Below are positions 40,262 to 46,124 of a stretch of DNA of 46,124 nucleotides, piece after piece. How positions within the stretch are numbered: position 1 is the first letter of the stretch; every line of letters begins with the position of its first letter. Below the pieces are notes generated by a model, which saw only the letters and a list, made by a program, of their open reading frames with translations, did no database searches and was not told the origin of the DNA. A program made the translations under genes and the position numbers. Source of the stretch: CAYLVJ01 sp964501525 (lineage in GTDB: Bacteria; Patescibacteriota; Minisyncoccia; Minisyncoccales; CAYTKG01); assembly GCA_964501525.1 (NCBI GenBank), contig CAZCSI010000002.1, positions 1-46,124 of the forward strand. Direction: 5' to 3'.

Positions 40262-41290
40262 TTAATTTTTAATAATACCTGCTCCGAGGCAAACCTTTTC
40301 TTGATAAAAAACGCAGAACTGGCCCGGGGTGGGTGCAAATTGAGGTTTTTCAAACACAACTGTTGTTTTTTCCTTTTCTTTTTTTATTACAGCCCGAGCT
40401 TCTTTATGCCGGTAGCGTATTTTGGCCGTTATTCTCAAGGCTTTCTCGGGTTCTGACCCCGAGATCCAATTTATTTTTTCAATTTCTATTTTTCTCTTTT
40501 CCAGCTGGGAACGGTTTTTGGTAACAATCAGTTTGTTGTCCTTTATTACTTTATTTTTAACATAATAAGGTCCTCCGGACAAACCCAGTCCTTTTCTCTG
40601 CCCGATAGTATAAAAATGAATGCCCTGGTGTTCTCCCAGAACATTTCCTTTTTCATCAACAATCCTGCCCCGGCTCTTCCCTATTCTTTGTTCTATGAAA
40701 TTTCTGAAAGAACTATCTTTCAGAGCGCAGAAGTTTTGGCTTTCCTTTACTACAATATCTTTTATTCCTAATTTTTTTGCCAACCCTTGAACCTCTGTTT
40801 TTTTGTATCCGCCCACGGGAAAAACAATCCGGGAAAGCTCTTTTTCAGTTAAAAAAGACAAATAATAGGTTTGGTCCTTATCCCCGTCCTTGGCTTTAAG
40901 CAGGCGGTATCGGTCTGCTTTTTTTTCTATTCGGGCGTAATGGCCGGTGGCTATTTTTTCAATCCCCTTTTGGTCGGCAAAACTCAATATGTTCTTAAAC
41001 TTAAACCGAGGGTTGCACAGAACACAGGGGTTGGGGGTTCTTCCTTGTTTTATCTCTTTTAAAAAATAAGACACAATCTCAGCTTCAAACTCCCCTCTTT
41101 TGTTTAGGATAAAATGAGGAACCCCGGCCCGCTTTGCTACCAGACCTGCCTGCCTGGTCGGTGTTCGGTCCGTGTTTCTCAAAGTTAAAGCCAGAGGTTC
41201 GAACCCCTGGTTTTTGAGAAGAAACAAAGAAACAGCCGAGTCCACTCCGCCTGAAATACCGACCGCAATTTTCTTGTTTTGAGAGTTCAG
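40262..41290 (-). CDS. mnmA: tRNA 2-thiouridylase MnmA (non-ATG start)
   Basis: It thiolates U34 of tRNA-Lys, tRNA-Glu and tRNA-Gln using sulfur from the cysteine desulfurase encoded upstream. It has about 342 residues. The PP-loop SGGVDSAVS is complete only if translation starts upstream of the GTG at 41245, which lies inside it. No ATG exists in the frame back to a TGA near 41355. CTG at 41290 or ATT at 41293 gives the natural N-terminus NSQNKKIAVGISGG. The catalytic Cys pair is in RTPNPCVLCNPRFK and SQNFCALKD. It follows iscU by 10 nt, so translation is probably coupled to it. A frameshift or sequencing error is the alternative. Confidence 0.85.
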   Translation of the reverse strand: MNSQNKKIAVGISGGVDSAVSLFLLKNQGFEPLALTLRNTDRTPTRQAGLVAKRAGVPHFILNKRGEFEAEIVSYFLKEIKQGRTPNPCVLCNPRFKFKNILSFADQKGIEKIATGHYARIEKKADRYRLLKAKDGDKDQTYYLSFLTEKELSRIVFPVGGYKKTEVQGLAKKLGIKDIVVKESQNFCALKDSSFRNFIEQRIGKSRGRIVDEKGNVLGEHQGIHFYTIGQRKGLGLSGGPYYVKNKVIKDNKLIVTKNRSQLEKRKIEIEKINWISGSEPEKALRITAKIRYRHKEARAVIKKEKEKTTVVFEKPQFAPTPGQFCVFYQEKVCLGAGIIKN

Positions 41291-41300
41291 AATAGAGTGT

Positions 41301-41801
41301 TTATTCTTCCAATGCTTTTTCTTCCGCTTTGACCCACTTGCCGTATCTTTTTCTCACTTCTTCTTTTGCTTTTGCAATCTTTTGATGTCTTTTTTTCAGC
41401 TCATCGGGAATCTTTTTACCTTTGCCCTGAAGATAATCATATATCGCTTCGGATAGGGCGTCTACAGCCAGCACCGAACAGTGTATTTTAATGGGCGGCA
41501 GCCCCCCGAGCTGGTCTATAACCTCTCCTTTTTCCAGCTCTACTGCCTCTTTTATCGTTTTGCCTTTAACAAGCTCGGTGATGATGCTGCTTGAAGATAT
41601 AGCGGCTGCGCATCCAAAGGTTTCAAACCTTATATCTTCAATAGTCTCCTCTCCGTTTTTATTCCGGCCCACTTTAATATAAAGGTGCATAACATCTCCG
41701 CAGGCAAGGTTTCCTACCTTGCCTGTTCCGTCCGGGTCTTTCATTTTGCCCAGGTTTTTCGGGTTTCTGAAATGTTCTAAAACTTTTTCACTGTAATCCA
41801 T
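41301..41801 (-). CDS. iscU: Fe-S cluster scaffold protein (IscU/NifU-N type)
   Basis: It assembles Fe-S clusters from iron and the sulfur delivered by IscS; 166 residues. The three conserved cysteines are C34 (NLACGD, with D36), C64 (ETFGCAAAISS) and C108 (IKIHCSVLA). The C-terminal tail (KAKEEVRKRYGKWVKAE) is longer and more basic than in E. coli IscU. The gene is 6 nt after iscS and before mnmA. Confidence 0.95.
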   Translation of the reverse strand: MDYSEKVLEHFRNPKNLGKMKDPDGTGKVGNLACGDVMHLYIKVGRNKNGEETIEDIRFETFGCAAAISSSSIITELVKGKTIKEAVELEKGEVIDQLGGLPPIKIHCSVLAVDALSEAIYDYLQGKGKKIPDELKKRHQKIAKAKEEVRKRYGKWVKAEEKALEE

Positions 41802-41807
41802 ATATCT

Positions 41808-42974
41808 TTACTTAAAAGGTGATATTTTTCTTAATTTTTTAATAATGAAAGGAAGAGCCTCGATTACTTTTTCTACCTCTTTTTCAGTTGTCCATCTTCC
41901 TATAGAGAGCCTTAATGAACCGTGAGCCTGCTCCGGCTTTAATCCCAGGGCAAGCAGCACATGAGACGGTGCCAGTTTTTCCGAAGCGCAGGCGGAACCG
42001 GTTGAACCGGCTATGTTTTGAGCGTCAAGCTCTAGAACAATAGCCTCTCCTTCTATGAAATCGAACCTGAAATTGATATTGTTGCTTAACCTTTGCTGCC
42101 GGTCTCCGTTGAGGTAGGAAGAAGGTACAGCCTCAAGAATGCCTTCAATCAGTTTGTCTCGGAGCGAGGTTAGTTTTTCATTTTCCTTTTTTCTTTCCTT
42201 TCCATATATTTCGACCGCCCGGCCGAACCCCGCTATCCCGGCCACATTGGGGGTTGAAGAACGGATTCCTCTTTCATGCCCTCCTCCGTGTAAAAGAGGT
42301 TCGATTCTCGTTCCTTTTCGAACAAAGAGGCATCCCACTCCCTTGGGTCCGTATATTTTATGAGAAGATGCGGTCAATAAGTCAATACCATTGGCCTGAA
42401 CATCAATCTTCATTTTACCGAAGGTCTGGGCTGCGTCGGTGTGAAAAAGAACTTCTTTTTCCCGGCATATTTTTCCTATCTCTTTAACGGGTTGAATGGT
42501 TCCAATTTCATTGTTGGCGTGCATTACGGAAACAAGAATGGTGTTTTTCTTAATCATCGCTTTTACTCTTTCCGGGTCCACCTTTCCGTATTGGTCCACC
42601 GGCACCTTTTCTACTTCAAATCCTTGTTTTTTCAGCCATTGGCCGGCGCCGAGTACGCAGTCATGTTCAACAGCAGAGATAAGAATATGTTTTCCTCGGT
42701 TCTTGTTGGCCCAGGCTACCCCTTTGAGGGCCAGGTTGTTGCTTTCCGTGGCAGAGCTGGTAAAGATTATCTCTTTCGGGTCGGCATTCAGTTCTTGAGC
42801 TATAATTTTTCTGTTTTGCTTGAGAGCCTGCTGAGCTTTTCGGCCGAAAAAATGAAGAGAGTTCGGGTTTCCGAACTTTTCGGAAAAAAACGGCTCCATT
42901 GTCTTTCGAACGCGTGGGTCTACCGGTGTAGTAGCCGCATAGTCCATATATATTTTGTCTTTTAAAATCTTCAT
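41808..42974 (-). CDS. iscS: Cysteine desulfurase (IscS/NifS class)
   Basis: A PLP enzyme that takes sulfur from L-cysteine for clusters and tRNA thiolation; 388 residues. The N-terminus MDYAATTPVDPRVRK is typical. H104 (SAVEHDCVL) stacks on PLP, D180 (FHTDAAQTFG) binds it, K206 (TASSHKIYGP) forms the Schiff base, and the active cysteine is C329 (STGSACASE) in a short loop. All are intact. It overlaps the Rrf2 regulator by 4 nt and is followed by iscU. Confidence 0.97.
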   Translation of the reverse strand: MKILKDKIYMDYAATTPVDPRVRKTMEPFFSEKFGNPNSLHFFGRKAQQALKQNRKIIAQELNADPKEIIFTSSATESNNLALKGVAWANKNRGKHILISAVEHDCVLGAGQWLKKQGFEVEKVPVDQYGKVDPERVKAMIKKNTILVSVMHANNEIGTIQPVKEIGKICREKEVLFHTDAAQTFGKMKIDVQANGIDLLTASSHKIYGPKGVGCLFVRKGTRIEPLLHGGGHERGIRSSTPNVAGIAGFGRAVEIYGKERKKENEKLTSLRDKLIEGILEAVPSSYLNGDRQQRLSNNINFRFDFIEGEAIVLELDAQNIAGSTGSACASEKLAPSHVLLALGLKPEQAHGSLRLSIGRWTTEKEVEKVIEALPFIIKKLRKISPFK

Positions 42975-43357
42975 AAAAGGTCTTTAAGGGTTCTTTTTTT
43001 AAAATATTTTTCTATCTCCAACCTCAAGCCCTGCCACAATTTTTTTTGACCGCAGTTGTCGCTCATTGAACAAGGCGGACACCTCCCTATTTTTACAGGT
43101 CCCTCCAGAGCGGTGATTACATCAGCTAAAATTATCTGGTCCGGCTTTTTATCTAAAAAATATCCCCCGCCTCTTCCCTCTTTGGAAGATATTACCTCTT
43201 TTTTAGAGAGCTGGGTTGCGATTTTTTCCAAAAACTTACGGGACAGATTTTTCTTCTTGGCTATTTTTTCCAGAGAAACCGGCTCCCGGTCAAAATTTTC
43301 CGCCAGAAAAATTAAAAGTTCTATTCCGTAGTTTGTCTTTTTATTGATTTTGAACAT
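42971..43357 (-). CDS. Rrf2-family transcription regulator (IscR-like)
   Basis: A winged-helix regulator of 128 residues that leads the isc operon. The DNA-binding part has FLEKIATQLSKKEVISSKEG and RGGGYFL. Near the C-terminus three cysteines, C93, C96 and C102 (IGRCPPCSMSDNCGQ), could bind an Fe-S cluster. The spacing C-x2-C-x5-C differs from the C-x5-C-x5-C of E. coli IscR. A palindrome over its own promoter suggests autoregulation according to Fe-S or redox status. Confidence 0.9.
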   Translation of the reverse strand: MFKINKKTNYGIELLIFLAENFDREPVSLEKIAKKKNLSRKFLEKIATQLSKKEVISSKEGRGGGYFLDKKPDQIILADVITALEGPVKIGRCPPCSMSDNCGQKKLWQGLRLEIEKYFKKRTLKDLL

Positions 43358-43364
43358 AAAATAA

Positions 43365-43391
43365 AAACTCCTACTTCCTAAGTAGAAGTTT
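43365..43391. promoter_or_regulatory. Palindromic operator of the isc operon
   Basis: AAACTCCTACTT (43365-43376), spacer CCT and AAGTAGAAGTTT (43380-43391) form 12-bp arms with one mismatch. It begins in the -10 box and runs toward the Rrf2-family start at 43357, a suitable site for the encoded regulator. Confidence 0.7.
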
Positions 43392-43415
43392 ATGACAAAA
43401 AACCGTATTTGTCAA
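43387..43415 (-). promoter_or_regulatory. isc operon promoter
   Basis: On the minus strand, TTGACA (43415-43410), a 17-nt spacer and TAAACT (43392-43387). The start codon at 43357 follows after 29 nt; a GTAGGAG ribosome-binding sequence lies about 10 nt before it. The -35 is a perfect match. Confidence 0.75.
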
Positions 43416-43475
43416 TCGAAATTAGATTCTTTTTCTTTGATCTTTTTGCTCTCCTTCTTTTTCCAAAAAAAACTA

Positions 43476-43955
43476 TCAGGCGTTGAGAAGGAAAATTGAA
43501 AGATTGAGTGACAAGGCATACCCGGTCCACAGCAGATAAGGCAGTAAAAGACAGGCCGCTTTTTTGGAGATCTTGTAAAAACTGATCATCGTAGCCAGAA
43601 TTGCTCCCCAAAGAAAAGTTATCTCTATCAGGCCGTAAAGAGGAGACCGAAGTGCGAAAAACAGCCAAGACCAGGCAATGTTCAAGCCGAGCTGAACAAA
43701 GAATAAAATCAGAGCTTTTTTAACTTTCTTCCCTTCCAGCCCTTTTTCCCACATCAACCAAAAGGAAATCCCCATCAAAACAAAAAGGATTGTCCAGGCC
43801 GGGGCAAAAACCCAGGAAGGAGGGGTGCAAACCGGTTTTCTTATCTCTGTGTACCAGGTTGCAACCGACTGCCTGGTAAAAAGAGAACCGATAAGCCCTG
43901 CGCTTTGGCACAGAACAATTGAGATGCCCAGCCTTAGAATTTTTTTGAGGTTCAT
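43476..43955 (-). CDS. tspO: TspO/MBR-family tryptophan-rich sensory protein
   Basis: A 159-residue five-helix membrane protein. The family signature is CTPPSWVFAPAWTILFVLMG. Tryptophans in LNIAWSWLFFALRSP and RSPLYGLIEI fit the TspO family, which is known to bind porphyrins, cholesterol-like ligands or oxidised tetrapyrroles. It is located between the isc operon and a Rieske-reductase fusion, which hints at redox or haem biology. Confidence 0.92.
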   Translation of the reverse strand: MNLKKILRLGISIVLCQSAGLIGSLFTRQSVATWYTEIRKPVCTPPSWVFAPAWTILFVLMGISFWLMWEKGLEGKKVKKALILFFVQLGLNIAWSWLFFALRSPLYGLIEITFLWGAILATMISFYKISKKAACLLLPYLLWTGYALSLNLSIFLLNA

Positions 43956-44020
43956 AATGTTAAAATAAATGATTTTATTATCTTACCCGGTTTTTTAATT
44001 GGGTTTGAATTCCAAAGAAA

Positions 44021-44986
44021 TTACAATCCTTGTTCGAACACTATTGACTTCGGCTCTGCGCCCAGTTCCCGCAGGTGTTTTTTAATATCTCTTTCAAACC
44101 CGGGCGGCCCGCAGATATAAAAGCTTTGGGAAAAATCCTGGATATAATCTTTTAGAAAATCTTTGTCAATCAACCTGTTTTCATACCCTTTTTTCTGCTC
44201 TTCGGTTAAAGTTAGGACCAGATTCTCGCCCAGCATCTCTCTGAACTCTTTTTCCAGAATCACATCCTTTTGCTGTCTATTGGAAAAGATTAACTTACTG
44301 CCTTCCACTTTGTTTTTTTGCTTTAAGCTTCTGAAGATGGCTATAAAAGGAGTTACTCCGGCTCCGCCCGCCAGAAACACTCCCCTGTTTTTAAACTTTA
44401 TAGTGCCGAACGGCTGGTGCATAATAATTTTTTGTCCGGATTTTATTTTGTGCAGCTCTTGGGTTACTCCATTATGCTCCGGGTACTCTTTAATGATAAA
44501 CTCCAACACTTTGTCATGATTCAGGGAGGTAAAGGTAAAGGGTCTTTTTTCTTTCCGCCATCCTTTCCGGTCAAGGGCCAGATAGGTTGCCTGGCCCGGT
44601 GTGTACCGGAACCCTTCTGGCTTCTCGACGATGAATCTCTGAACATTGTGAGTCACGAACTCTCTCATTAAAACCTTTACTTTCCACTGTCTTTCGTTCT
44701 TGGGTTCCAGGTCTTTTTTAGCCGGTCCCTTTATCACTTTTCCTTCAGGGGAAAAAAAAGAGCCGTGACAAGGGCAGCTCCATCCTTTTTGTTCTTTATC
44801 CCAACTCAACTGACAACCGAGGTGGGTGCACTGGGGAGAAAGTTTGACCAGGGTTCCGTCTTCTTTTTTGTAAACCGCCGTTTTCTTTTTCTTAATTTCA
44901 ATAACCGCCCCCTGCCCTCTTTTTATCTCCTGGAGCGGTATTTTATCCGCCTTTTCTTTTCCCAGTAGATGTTTCAAATACTTCAT
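44021..44986 (-). CDS. Rieske [2Fe-2S] domain fused to ferredoxin-NAD(P) reductase
   Basis: A 321-residue soluble two-domain protein. Residues ~14-95 hold a Rieske domain with cluster ligands C53-x-H55 (CTHLGC) and C71/H74 (CPCHGS); C58 and C73 sit like the bc1-type disulfide. Residues ~100-321 hold an FNR-type flavin and NAD(P) module with RPFTFTS (flavin, 148-154), GGAGVTPF (pyridine-nucleotide) and CGPPGFERD. The fused order is unusual: Rieske proteins are more often separate or fused the other way. No signal peptide is seen. It could shuttle electrons from NAD(P)H to the Rieske centre. Confidence 0.85.
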   Translation of the reverse strand: MKYLKHLLGKEKADKIPLQEIKRGQGAVIEIKKKKTAVYKKEDGTLVKLSPQCTHLGCQLSWDKEQKGWSCPCHGSFFSPEGKVIKGPAKKDLEPKNERQWKVKVLMREFVTHNVQRFIVEKPEGFRYTPGQATYLALDRKGWRKEKRPFTFTSLNHDKVLEFIIKEYPEHNGVTQELHKIKSGQKIIMHQPFGTIKFKNRGVFLAGGAGVTPFIAIFRSLKQKNKVEGSKLIFSNRQQKDVILEKEFREMLGENLVLTLTEEQKKGYENRLIDKDFLKDYIQDFSQSFYICGPPGFERDIKKHLRELGAEPKSIVFEQGL

Positions 44987-45003
44987 TTATTTTTTCTTAA
45001 TGT

Positions 45004-45019
45004 TTTTTTAGCTAAAAAA
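45004..45019. repeat. 16-bp palindrome TTTTTTAGCTAAAAAA
   Basis: A perfect palindrome between the Rieske-reductase gene and the 45052 gene. A short stem with a T run could act as a bidirectional terminator; A/T richness makes chance likely. Confidence 0.35.
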
Positions 45020-45051
45020 GTTTAAGAAAAATGAAAAGAAAAAAGTACAAA

Positions 45052-45660
45052 TCAAAAATCGATGACATATTCGTGAAACTTGTCTCCTTCAAAGGTGCAT
45101 TTTTTTTCTTTACAGACCGCTTTATCGCCACCGACCACCAGGTTTACCAGAGCGACAGAGTATCCCTCGAGGCATCGACAAAAAACAGGATGAAGTGCAA
45201 AGTCTTCAATTCTAATTACCACGCGCCTTTTTTCTTCATCATATTCCTTAACAACGGCTTTCCCTTTTGTCCAATATCTTCCCCACAACTTCGGAGCGTT
45301 TTTTAAAGCGCTCGGGGTGGAATAAAAGTACTTGGTGAAAAGTTTTGTAATCAAACTTTGTTTAAGGTGGAATTCACATATTCCTCTTATGCCGTCATCA
45401 TCCAAATTAAAAGCTTTTTTAATGGCCAACAGAGAAATGGCCCTTAACCCCGCCGGACAAAAGGACATCGCTTTCAAATCGTTGTAATGAAGAGGATAAC
45501 CGGCCTTTTCTGCCTCCTTTTCCACCTTCTCCAACCCTTCTTGGCCTTTATTCTTGAGAATCCATTTTCGATCAGCTAAAAGATTAAAGCCTCTCGTTTC
45601 TCCCTCGATATTCATCAGCTTTTTAACCACCTCTTTATTCAGTTCGTTTTCTTTTTTCAT
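45052..45660 (-). CDS. V4R/DUF2378-like ligand-binding protein
   Basis: A 202-residue soluble protein. The C-terminal pattern CRCLEGYSVALVNLVVGGDK with KKCTFEGDKFHEYVIDF resembles V4R and DUF2378 (TIGR02265) domains, which share a fold with haem-NO-binding proteins. The N-terminal RGFNLLADRKWILKNKGQEG and the central STPSALKNAPKLWGRYW also resemble DUF2378. Cysteines at 161, 163, 183 and 188 could bind metal or cluster. The ligand is unknown. It overlaps the next upstream small membrane gene by 26 nt, so both are cotranslated. Confidence 0.55.
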   Translation of the reverse strand: MKKENELNKEVVKKLMNIEGETRGFNLLADRKWILKNKGQEGLEKVEKEAEKAGYPLHYNDLKAMSFCPAGLRAISLLAIKKAFNLDDDGIRGICEFHLKQSLITKLFTKYFYSTPSALKNAPKLWGRYWTKGKAVVKEYDEEKRRVVIRIEDFALHPVFCRCLEGYSVALVNLVVGGDKAVCKEKKCTFEGDKFHEYVIDF

Positions 45661-45880
45661 CTTTTTTCAAATAAAATTTAAACAAAATTAACCCGGCAAC
45701 GATAATAACAACAGCTGTGCCGACTCCGACCGCGATGTAATGTCCTATTCGGTCCTGTTTTAACTGTTCGTAAGAGGACAGAATCTTTATCTTGCTCCGG
45801 GTGGACAAGGTGGACAAAACGAACAAAGAAAGTGTTAAAACAGCTCCTGTTGTAAAAATGAAAATGTTTTTAAGCTTCAC
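45635..45880 (-). CDS. Small two-helix membrane protein of unknown function
   Basis: An 81-residue protein that I do not recognise. It has an N-terminal helix (IFIFTTGAVLTLSLFVLSTL), a polar loop (SKIKILSSYEQLKQDRIG) and a second helix (YIAVGVGTAVVIIVAGLILF) with a basic tail. It shares 26 nt with the V4R-like gene and probably precedes it in the same transcript, as a membrane partner. This is inference. Confidence 0.6.
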   Translation of the reverse strand: MKLKNIFIFTTGAVLTLSLFVLSTLSTRSKIKILSSYEQLKQDRIGHYIAVGVGTAVVIIVAGLILFKFYLKKDEKRKRTE

Positions 45881-46124
45881 GAAAAATATTTTATGATATT
45901 AACTTAATCATATCACGAAAATGAACCAAAATTACCTTCGCCACTTAATTTTTAGGCACCTGATTTTTAACTGTCTGACTGTCTGATAGTTACTGTCTTA
46001 CTGATGGAAGGCATAAAAAATTAATACCGTTTCTTTTATACTCGCTCAAGTTATAGTTATGCCTGAATCGTCAAAGCATTAATCTTATCCCGGCTGCCAG
46101 GACAAAAAGGTAGATAAGAGTTTT
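45881..46124. other. Intergenic right end of the window
   Basis: A 244-base stretch in which I see no supported gene. It contains a two-copy 8-bp tandem repeat CTGTCTGA at 45971-45986. On the minus strand, the last 50 bases are open for 17 codons (LIYLFVLAAGIRLML then stop). This could be the end of a membrane protein gene, but the fragment is too short to call. Confidence 0.5.

Noticed and set aside
41245..41247. GTG as the mnmA start
   Set aside because: It lies inside the SGGVDS PP-loop and would remove the conserved ATP site.
42441..42965. 174-residue plus-strand frame opposite iscS
   Set aside because: Antisense to an intact iscS; no domain.
1..46124. CRISPR array or insertion sequence
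   Set aside because: No regularly spaced repeats and no transposase gene are visible by eye on either strand; the only recombinases are the tyrosine type.
1..46124. Recoded UGA (codes 4 or 25)
   Set aside because: TGA ends serS, hrcA, gltX and other genes at sensible positions, and in-frame TGA codons are not seen in conserved genes.
46074..46124. Partial gene on the minus strand at the right edge
   Set aside because: Only 17 codons are visible, with no motif to support a call; it is noted only in the intergenic entry.

Overview
The window looks like part of the reduced chromosome of a Candidate Phyla Radiation (Patescibacteria) bacterium, probably Parcubacteria-like. This is inferred from gene content. 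The clues are a Mur ligase fused to a membrane domain, a short HrcA, an AspRS without the bacterial GAD insertion, a tRNA gene without encoded CCA, tight ATGA-type gene overlaps, and promoters whose -10 boxes lie only 6-7 nt before start codons. TGA is used as a stop throughout (serS, hrcA and others), so this is not the UGA-glycine code of Gracilibacteria/SR1. About 52 protein genes and one tRNA fill nearly all of the window, and no gene-free stretch exceeds 300 bases.

Layout. (1) 2-6075, plus strand: the serS 3' end, then a cell-envelope run of alpha/beta hydrolase, membrane-fused Mur ligase, DegT-type aminotransferase, FemX-like aminoacyltransferase and FtsQ. (2) 6132-7862, minus: a GT39-like membrane glycosyltransferase. 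(3) 8030-12870, plus: a CIRCE-controlled heat-shock operon hrcA-grpE-hsp20-dnaK-dnaJ, followed by tRNA-Lys. (4) 13150-16457, plus: ctpA-rplI-pyrG. (5) 16490-19801: rpmA, a possibly truncated small membrane gene, and an AT-richer module with an intact tyrosine recombinase and a degenerate recombinase fused to a PD-(D/E)XK-like domain. This is the best candidate for an undescribed system. (6) 19798-21348: gltX. (7) 21393-21890: a self-contained small-gene cassette with a consensus promoter, strong RBS and terminator, and foreign-looking codon use. (8) 21957-33266, minus: a dcw-like peptidoglycan operon reading thpR-murC-hyp-HIT-aspS-ppa-dacA-mraY-murI-murD-ftsW-murG. (9) 33306-36863, plus: an AmmeMemoRadiSam set (radical SAM, Memo-like, AMMECR1) with an EEP-family phosphohydrolase and a stand-alone PolX-N-terminal HhH protein. 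(10) 36972-40236, minus: HD protein, pgeF, family-4 UDG, and a GerMN/Gmad2 protein. (11) 40262-43415, minus: Rrf2 regulator-iscS-iscU-mnmA behind a promoter overlapped by a long palindrome. (12) 43476-45880, minus: TspO, a Rieske-ferredoxin reductase fusion, a V4R/DUF2378-like protein and a small membrane protein.

How the genes work together. Blocks 1 and 8 cover much of peptidoglycan synthesis: MurC, MurD, a MurF-like ligase, MurI, MraY, MurG, FtsW and DacA, plus FtsQ for division and PgeF for editing. MurA, MurB, MurE, Ddl and FtsZ/A are not in the window. Blocks 4-6 and 8 add translation and nucleotide genes. Block 11 supplies sulfur and Fe-S clusters for MnmA thiolation and for the Fe-S proteins nearby (UDG, radical SAM enzyme, Rieske fusion). 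Block 12 may be a small redox or tetrapyrrole-sensing module; this is inference only.
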